Shown: positions 30,944 to 35,907 of the stretch, piece by piece
Numbering within the stretch: the stretch's first letter is position 1
How the letters are laid out: every line of letters begins with the position of its first letter
NCBI GenBank assembly: GCA_903929475.1
Contig: CAIYUV010000221.1
Location: 1-35,907 of the forward strand
Length of the DNA stretch: 35,907 nt
Origin: an uncultured Spartobacteria bacterium
GTDB lineage: Bacteria > Verrucomicrobiota > Verrucomicrobiia > Chthoniobacterales > Chthoniobacteraceae
Reading direction: 5' to 3'
Program-made: the position numbers and the translations under genes
Notes under the pieces: model-generated
Databases searched by the model: none
Told to the model about the DNA's origin: nothing
The model's input: only the letters and a program-made list of their open reading frames with translations

Positions 30944-33088
30944 CTATTTCCCCGGCTCCCACGCATTCACCTCGACGAGATGCACCGCCGGGTTCGCGCT
31001 GTTCTTGAGCATGTTCACCCGGATGTAGCGGGCGGGTGTCGCAGTGAATTTGTGCATGAAGCCCTTGTCGGTGCCGGGCGTTGTGTTGTTGCTGGCATCC
31101 ACCACTTGCTTCCATGTCTTGTCGTCGGTGGAAACTTCCACGGTGTATTGGTAATAACGCCCGCCATCAAAATACGGCACGACCTGGATGCGATCCACGC
31201 TGTGCTCCTTCTCAAGATCCACCTTCCACCAAAGCGGCGCGGGAATGGCTCCCCAGAATTTGTTGCCGTCCACATCCCCATCATTCGCATACTCGGCCTT
31301 CTCGGGATTTTCATTGGTGCCGCCCACCGACTGCGCGCTGACGGGCTTGCGCGTTGTGAGGCTCGATTGAAAAGGAACGTAACGCAGCTTGGGAGCGACC
31401 GTCGTGTTGCCGACGCGTTTTCCGTCGGCGTCGAACACCACTGCACGGATGTGCAGCGATTTGTCGGCGGTGATTTTACCTTCGTAAACAGGCGAGTTCT
31501 CATTCGGTTCCCTACCGTTGATCTCGTAGCGGATTTTGCCGCCGGGAACGGTCGTGGACATCGTGACTCCCATCGGTTCGTCAAACACACCGTCCTTGAG
31601 TTTTCCCTCGGTGTTCACGGTCACAGGTCGGATGATCATATCCGCCCGGACGTTCTGCTTCACTACGCGGTTCTTTTTATAATCCTCCTCGATCACATTG
31701 TCCGGCCCCCACGTGCGCTCCTGTCGTTCGGAAGTTCCGGGAAGATAGCTGTTCACCAATGCCTCGTGACTCATCTCCCACATCGGGCGATTTGCACCGA
31801 GCACGCGATCCCTCGGAGTGAGCACGGTGTCGTTGCAGGTAAAGATGCTGAAATCCGGAAACGGCGGCATATCCCACGGCACTGTGATCGTCGTAAAGCC
31901 CGCGTCCTGTGCCGCCCGCGCCTGCCCTTTTGGGAACCACGTATAAACGATGATGTCCTTCGCAAGAATCGGATCGAGCGGAACACCCACGGGCCGCCCC
32001 TCCCACATGATCGTCTTCTTGCCATACTTTTTCACGATCTTCGCCATCTCCACGCCATACGGCAGCCAGATGGTGTGCTCGCCCGTGAGATTATGCTCCT
32101 TCATGTATTTCTTCACATGCTCATTCCCAAGATACCAGACGGGCTCCACTTCATCGCCGCCGATGTGAATATACGGCGAACTCTTGAACACCTCGCACAT
32201 CTCGCCCACAAGCTTGTCAATAATCGGATAGACATCGGGATTGATCACATCAATGCAACGGTTCTTCACGTTGCCGAGCCGGCCATTCATCGCATCGAGC
32301 AGGCTGGTGCAATGCGCCGGCCCTTCAAATTCCGGCACGCACGTCACGCCACGCGCATCCGCGTAGGCAACCAATTCTTTCATCTCCTCCAGTTTATACG
32401 GGGGCAGTCCGCCCTTCGTATTCGCCTCGGGATATGCCGTGGAGGGAAAGGTGTAGGCGTTGTCGTCGTGCAGATGCAGATGCAGGTAGCGGACCTTGAA
32501 CATCCGGCATGTCTCCACTGCCATCTTCAAAACATAAATCGGCTGATGCTGCCGCGCGCAGTCCACCATGATGGATGTGTAGTCCGCATACGGCCAGTCC
32601 TTCACGGATATTTTCGGCACCGAAGCCTTGCCTCCATCCAATGCGATGGCTTGCAACAAAGTCGCCGTGCCTTCGCAAACCGCACGGTAATCCCATCCCA
32701 CAATCTCCACCCGATCCGTGACGTTGATGGTGTGCGCATACTCCTTCGTCTTCACCACATCCTGCCCGTGCACCGTGAGAATTTCCGCATCCGCCTCCAG
32801 CTTGCGGTTGATTTTCAAAACAATATCCCCCGCCTGCGCATCCCCCGTCGCGACCTGCATCCTGACCCCGGCAACGAGCAAAATTTCATCCGACAAAATC
32901 TCGGCCAGCGGCTTGAGCGCCGCATCCGTCGCCACGATGCGTCCCTGCGCCGTCAGCGGCATCTGCCCGGCGTCCACCTTCATCACTTTCGGCGTCGGGA
33001 GCAGTTTAAGCGGATTATCCGCCAGCACGGAAAAACCAAAGCTACTGACAACAAAGGTGAGCAGAAGAGAACGAAAGAATATTTTCAT
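30944..33088 (-). CDS. Secreted GH20 beta-N-acetylhexosaminidase with discoidin-type module
   Basis: The protein has 714 residues. A signal peptide covers about 1-23. A GH20b-like N-terminal domain precedes the TIM barrel (about 165-450) containing D312 and E313 in HIGGDEV, the catalytic Asp-Glu pair of family GH20. A chitobiase-type beta-sandwich (about 505-575) follows, then a discoidin/F5-8 type C carbohydrate-binding module (about 585-714) with DNDVDGNKFWG-like and RYIRVNM signatures. It should release terminal N-acetylhexosamine from chitin or glycans outside the cytoplasm. It is divergent from the DUF1080 gene with a 94-base gap, which may hold a shared control region. Catalytic region motifs are somewhat divergent (LHLHDDN instead of the usual LHWHLTDDQ). 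Confidence 0.92.
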   Translation of the reverse strand: MKIFFRSLLLTFVVSSFGFSVLADNPLKLLPTPKVMKVDAGQMPLTAQGRIVATDAALKPLAEILSDEILLVAGVRMQVATGDAQAGDIVLKINRKLEADAEILTVHGQDVVKTKEYAHTINVTDRVEIVGWDYRAVCEGTATLLQAIALDGGKASVPKISVKDWPYADYTSIMVDCARQHQPIYVLKMAVETCRMFKVRYLHLHLHDDNAYTFPSTAYPEANTKGGLPPYKLEEMKELVAYADARGVTCVPEFEGPAHCTSLLDAMNGRLGNVKNRCIDVINPDVYPIIDKLVGEMCEVFKSSPYIHIGGDEVEPVWYLGNEHVKKYMKEHNLTGEHTIWLPYGVEMAKIVKKYGKKTIMWEGRPVGVPLDPILAKDIIVYTWFPKGQARAAQDAGFTTITVPWDMPPFPDFSIFTCNDTVLTPRDRVLGANRPMWEMSHEALVNSYLPGTSERQERTWGPDNVIEEDYKKNRVVKQNVRADMIIRPVTVNTEGKLKDGVFDEPMGVTMSTTVPGGKIRYEINGREPNENSPVYEGKITADKSLHIRAVVFDADGKRVGNTTVAPKLRYVPFQSSLTTRKPVSAQSVGGTNENPEKAEYANDGDVDGNKFWGAIPAPLWWKVDLEKEHSVDRIQVVPYFDGGRYYQYTVEVSTDDKTWKQVVDASNNTTPGTDKGFMHKFTATPARYIRVNMLKNSANPAVHLVEVNAWEPGK

Positions 33089-33182
33089 GATACCGCTTCA
33101 CTACGGGCATCGCGGATGGCGAGTCAATGGACTAACGAAAGCATTACTTGGCGCTGCGCCAAACTTCTGTTCCCGTCGTTTC

Positions 33183-34265
33183 ATGAAACTCGCCGCCCTC
33201 CTTTTCCTCGCGCTGCCACTCTCCATCTTCGCGGAGGACGACGGCTTCGTCCCGCTCTTCGATGGCAAGTCGCTCGATGGTTGGGTGAATGTGAACTGCG
33301 GCGCTGACACATGGAGCGTCGTGGATGGAATGATCCATTGCGATGGTCGGCCAACCGGCGCACTGCGCACACCGCGCCAATACGAAAACTTCATCCTCGA
33401 ACTCGAGTGGCGGCATCTCAAGCCCGCTGGCAACGCCGGTGTCTTCATCTGGGCCAGCCCGCTCGCCGCGCCCGGCGTCCCTTTTCTCCGCTCCATCGAA
33501 GTGCAAGTCCTCGACCACGGCTACGGCAACACCGCCGACTATACTACGCACGGCGATGTCTTCGCCATCCACGGCGACACGATGAAACCCTTCCCGCCGA
33601 GCAAGGGAATGCGCAGCTTCCCCACCGAGCAACGCAGCAAACCTTCGCCCGAGTGGAACCACTACCGCATCACGTGTCAGGACGGCACCATTCGCCTCGC
33701 CGTGAATGGCAAGGAAGTCAGCGGCGGCAGCGATTGCGGCTGGCGAAAAGGATACCTCGGCCTTGAAAGCGAAGGCAGCCCCGTGGACTGGCGCAATCTG
33801 CGCATCAAAGAACTCCCCGCCACCGGAGCCACGCCCGAGCAATCCGCGCCTGTCCATGACAGCCTCTACGACGGACGCACGCTCCGTGGCTGGCACCCCG
33901 CCGAAGGCTGGAAACACGGCGACTGGAAACTCAAAGCCACCGCCACCGCCGCACCGCTCTGGAGCGAAAAAGCACTCGCCGATTTCGAACTGCACCTCGA
34001 CTGGTCGTGGGACACCCTGCCTGCCACCAACGTTCCCCCTCTCATTCACCGCTCAGCCGACAACAAAGAAATCCCCCTCCCCGCCATGCCCACAGCAAAA
34101 ACCAAAGGCTGGAACCACCTCATCGCCACGCGTCGCGGCACCACCATCACCCTCACGCTCAATGACGCCCCGGCAGGTTCACTCGAAGTGCCCGCAGAAA
34201 AACTCACCCCCGGCCTCCGCCCCGACGGCACCCCGCTCGCGTGCGGGAGTATTTTTCTGAAATAG
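33183..34265 (+). CDS. Secreted protein with two DUF1080 (3-keto-disaccharide hydrolase-like) repeats
   Basis: The protein has 360 residues. A signal peptide covers about 1-17 (MKLAALLFLALPLSIFA). The first DUF1080 domain spans about 22-210 (VPLFDGKSLDGW, LELEWR, WNHYRITCQDGTIRLAVNG). A second, more divergent copy spans about 225-360 (DSLYDGRTLRGW, FELHLDWSW, WNHLIATRRGTTITLTLND), so the gene seems to have arisen by internal duplication. DUF1080 proteins are associated with carbohydrate degradation and include 3-keto-disaccharide hydrolases; activity here is inferred. The frame extends 155 codons upstream into the GH20 region in antisense; the ATG at 33183 opens the signal peptide and is preferred. 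The gene is convergent with and abuts the CoaB-like gene. Confidence 0.88.
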   Translation: MKLAALLFLALPLSIFAEDDGFVPLFDGKSLDGWVNVNCGADTWSVVDGMIHCDGRPTGALRTPRQYENFILELEWRHLKPAGNAGVFIWASPLAAPGVPFLRSIEVQVLDHGYGNTADYTTHGDVFAIHGDTMKPFPPSKGMRSFPTEQRSKPSPEWNHYRITCQDGTIRLAVNGKEVSGGSDCGWRKGYLGLESEGSPVDWRNLRIKELPATGATPEQSAPVHDSLYDGRTLRGWHPAEGWKHGDWKLKATATAAPLWSEKALADFELHLDWSWDTLPATNVPPLIHRSADNKEIPLPAMPTAKTKGWNHLIATRRGTTITLTLNDAPAGSLEVPAEKLTPGLRPDGTPLACGSIFLK

Positions 34266-34898
34266 CTACCCGAGCCAGCCAGCGAGAAAGGCCGAAAGTT
34301 CGGCCTTGTCCGCAATCGAAACGGGTGCGCGTCCTGTTTCGACGAAGCCGAAACCTGCTCCCCATGCTGCGCCGTTCACCACGCACGCATCGGTGTGACA
34401 CTCGGCAATCTGCCTCGCTGCGAGCGCGAGCGCGTGGTCGCGCGTGCCGTCGAGTTCGTATTTCCAGCCGACGATTTTTGCCTTGGGGAAAATCGAGCGG
34501 AGTCGGGAGAGCACTTTCACGGTTGGTTCCAGCGTTAAGGTCAGTTCGCCGCTACGCGTGGGGATTTTTGCCGCGTCGAGCGATGTGCCATCGGCGGCGC
34601 GCACTTGCTTTACGCGATAATCACACAGGGCCGCTGCATGAAAAACGGCGTCTGCCACGCCGGCTTCGGCCTCCAGCTTCTGTAACAGATCCTCGTTCGT
34701 GGAGAACGTGACTATTTTCGCCCCCGCCGCTGCGACTTGCGCCGTAGCGCCCTCGCCTTTCAGGCAAAGCACCGTGTTACCCGCGCGGGCGAGCGCAGCC
34801 GACAGCATGAGGCCCAGTTCGCCGGTGGAAAAATTCGTGAGCCGCCGGACTTGATCGATCGGCTCGTAGCTCGGCCCGCAGGTGACGATGACTCGCAT
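34266..34898 (-). CDS. Stand-alone phosphopantothenoylcysteine synthetase domain (CoaB-like)
   Basis: The protein has 210 residues and corresponds to the CoaB half of bifunctional CoaBC. Signatures are VTCGPSYEPIDQVRRLTNFS at 5-24, where canonical CoaB has TxGGTxEPIDxVR, followed by TGELG (25-29), and DAVFHAAALCDYRV (83-96). CoaB joins 4'-phosphopantothenate to cysteine in coenzyme A synthesis. The CoaC decarboxylase domain is absent and no coaC gene is in view. Substitutions in the canonical motifs make a paralogue with another substrate possible. Its TAG stop begins the base after the stop of the convergent DUF1080 gene. Confidence 0.82.
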   Translation of the reverse strand: MRVIVTCGPSYEPIDQVRRLTNFSTGELGLMLSAALARAGNTVLCLKGEGATAQVAAAGAKIVTFSTNEDLLQKLEAEAGVADAVFHAAALCDYRVKQVRAADGTSLDAAKIPTRSGELTLTLEPTVKVLSRLRSIFPKAKIVGWKYELDGTRDHALALAARQIAECHTDACVVNGAAWGAGFGFVETGRAPVSIADKAELSAFLAGWLG

Positions 34899-34942
34899 GA
34901 CAGCAGTCTTGGATTACGAAACGCCGTGAGTAAAGTGCCGCC

Positions 34943-35155
34943 ATGGATCGCCCAACCGCCAGCCAGCAACTCCGCGAGCACTGCAACACCGTCGCCGTCG
35001 CCGTGATGAAAATGCACCCGCTACTCAACGCCCTCGGCGACGACGCCACAAAAGGCGAAATCGTGAAGGCGCTCTACGAAGTGACGAAGAACATCGAGGT
35101 CGTAAAAAAACAGGTGATGCGCCTGGAGAAACGCGACGACAGCACGCTCACGTAG
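34943..35155 (+). CDS. Small helical hypothetical protein
   Basis: The protein has 70 residues. It has no signal peptide and is predicted from sequence to be helical, with a charged amphipathic C-terminal half (KALYEVTKNIEVVKKQVMRLEKR) that could form a coiled coil. I do not recognise the family. It begins with ATG at 34943, 44 bases from the divergent CoaB-like start, and its last 8 bases overlap the end of the convergent cyclase-like gene. Confidence 0.6.
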   Translation: MDRPTASQQLREHCNTVAVAVMKMHPLLNALGDDATKGEIVKALYEVTKNIEVVKKQVMRLEKRDDSTLT

Positions 35156-35907
35156 CAGGCGTAGCTTTCGCGATCGCCGCTGTCGTCCATACGAGCGGGT
35201 AGAGCTTTTCGTGATACCAGAGCTTCGCAAAATAGAAGCCAATCGGCGAAGGCTCGCGCCACGCTCCGCTTTCCACACGCGACACCAGCCACTCCACTCC
35301 GCGCTGAAACGCGCCGACGTGCTCCGTGCCCGCGAGCGCCTCGACTGCGAGCGCCGTTTCCTCCGTGCTCGAAACCACGCCACACACGCCGCCCCAGCCG
35401 CCGTCGTCATTTTGCGCGCAAGCAATCCACTCCGCGCCGCGCCGCCCGAGTGCCGCAGCGCCGGGTTCATCCGCCTCGGCAACTTCGCGCAACGCGGAAA
35501 CCACCATCGCCGTGCCGTAGAGCGGATTTTCGTCGTCGGGCGCGTGCTCATTTCCAAACCAGAGCGGCACCCACGACCCATCGGCACGCTGCGTCTTTTT
35601 CAAAAAAGTCAGCGCTCGTGCAGTCGCACGCGCAAGTCGCGGTCGGTCGCCAGCCGCAACGAGAGTCCGCCACGCATTCCACGCACGCAGTGTGTGTGCA
35701 GTGAGATCAGGCGAGCTGCGATCAAATGGCAGCGCGCCCCAGCCTCGACAAAAAGTAGGAATGCCGCCGTCGCTGTTTTGCAAACCGAGCAGCCACCGCA
35801 CACCCGCGCAGCCTGCGGCCTGCGTAATTTCATCCACTGCGCCGAGGCGTGTGAGCGCGAGTAGCGCACCGGGGGTGTCATCCGCGTCGGGCACACCACC
35901 GGGCAAA
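35148..35907 (-). CDS. Squalene-hopene cyclase-like protein (partial, 5' end outside the window)
   Basis: About 253 residues of the C-terminal part are visible; the frame is open to the right edge and the initial codon there is a TTG, so it is probably an internal Leu. The segment contains VPDADDTPGALLAL, matching the DxDD region of squalene-hopene cyclases and related terpenoid cyclases, and QW-type repeats such as LLGLQNSDGGIPTF, KTQRADGSWVPLWFG and CAQNDDGGWGGVC, arranged as in the C-terminal half of these enzymes. It could cyclise squalene to a hopanoid or act as a related prenyltransferase-fold protein. Its 3' end overlaps a small convergent gene by 8 bases. Confidence 0.85.
   Translation of the reverse strand, partial: LPGGVPDADDTPGALLALTRLGAVDEITQAAGCAGVRWLLGLQNSDGGIPTFCRGWGALPFDRSSPDLTAHTLRAWNAWRTLVAAGDRPRLARATARALTFLKKTQRADGSWVPLWFGNEHAPDDENPLYGTAMVVSALREVAEADEPGAAALGRRGAEWIACAQNDDGGWGGVCGVVSSTEETALAVEALAGTEHVGAFQRGVEWLVSRVESGAWREPSPIGFYFAKLWYHEKLYPLVWTTAAIAKATPAT

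Noticed and set aside
30842-33307. An 821-codon open frame on the + strand opposite the GH20 gene
   Set aside because: It is a shadow of the minus-strand GH20 gene, which has catalytic and signal-peptide motifs; the opposite frame has no recognisable domain and is open because of GC-rich codon bias.
1-35907. CRISPR arrays, IS elements, integrases or phage genes
   Set aside because: No regularly spaced repeats, transposase or integrase motifs or flanking inverted repeats were found by reading.

Overview
The window is a gene-dense, GC-rich bacterial chromosome segment. It most likely comes from Verrucomicrobiota (Spartobacteria/Chthoniobacter-like), although no rRNA or marker gene in the window proves this. 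The pointers are a PEP-CTERM-anchored protease, a long MoxR-DUF58-von Willebrand operon ending in a very large coiled-coil membrane protein, a DUF1080 (3-keto-disaccharide hydrolase-type) protein beside a secreted GH20 hexosaminidase, and a short intergenic motif that reads as NDECRMANDE in one frame. Genes often overlap by 4 bases (ATGA or GTGA), GTG and TTG starts are common, and clear Shine-Dalgarno sequences are rare. No gene-free stretch exceeds about 300 bases.

Left end (1-4150): a + strand hypothetical reading frame interrupted by one in-frame TAG and followed by a hairpin terminator; then on the minus strand pabB, tRNA-Pro(TGG) and a CitMHS/NhaD-like antiporter; then a small secreted + strand protein and tRNA-Glu(CTC).

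MoxR operon (13667 down to 4172, minus strand): MoxR AAA+ ATPase, a DUF58 protein, a BatA-like membrane protein with a von Willebrand A (VWA) domain, a second VWA membrane protein with an amidotransferase-like fold, and a 1042-residue membrane/coiled-coil protein. The three middle genes are linked by 4-base overlaps. By family precedent this is an ATPase-VWA chaperone or assembly machine at the cell envelope; its client is unknown.

Glycosyltransferase and TCA block (13827-19535): one + strand GT2 gene meets a minus-strand series of sucA (2-oxoglutarate dehydrogenase E1), a GT9 heptosyltransferase-like gene and a second GT2 gene. E2 and E3 of the dehydrogenase are not in the window.

Energy-transduction block (26267 down to 19738, minus strand): rex (NADH/NAD sensor), an OGG1-type DNA glycosylase, comB-like phosphatase, a TonB-like protein, a second TonB-like protein with a signal peptide, exbB, exbD and a small protein of tentative DUF6941 type. 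The spacing suggests one transcript. Two secreted EF-hand proteins follow, closed by a hairpin terminator.

Right end (26408-35907): a PEP-CTERM trypsin-like protease, a small membrane protein, UDP-glucose 6-dehydrogenase, a GYF_2/SH3-like membrane protein, a secreted GH20 enzyme divergent from a DUF1080 protein with two internal repeats, a stand-alone CoaB-like ligase, a small helical protein, and the 3' part of a squalene-hopene-cyclase-like gene cut by the window edge.

No CRISPR array, transposase, integrase, phage gene or attachment site was seen. The most unusual arrangements are the MoxR operon with its uncharacterised terminal protein and the Rex-OGG-ComB-TonB-TonB-ExbBD operon.
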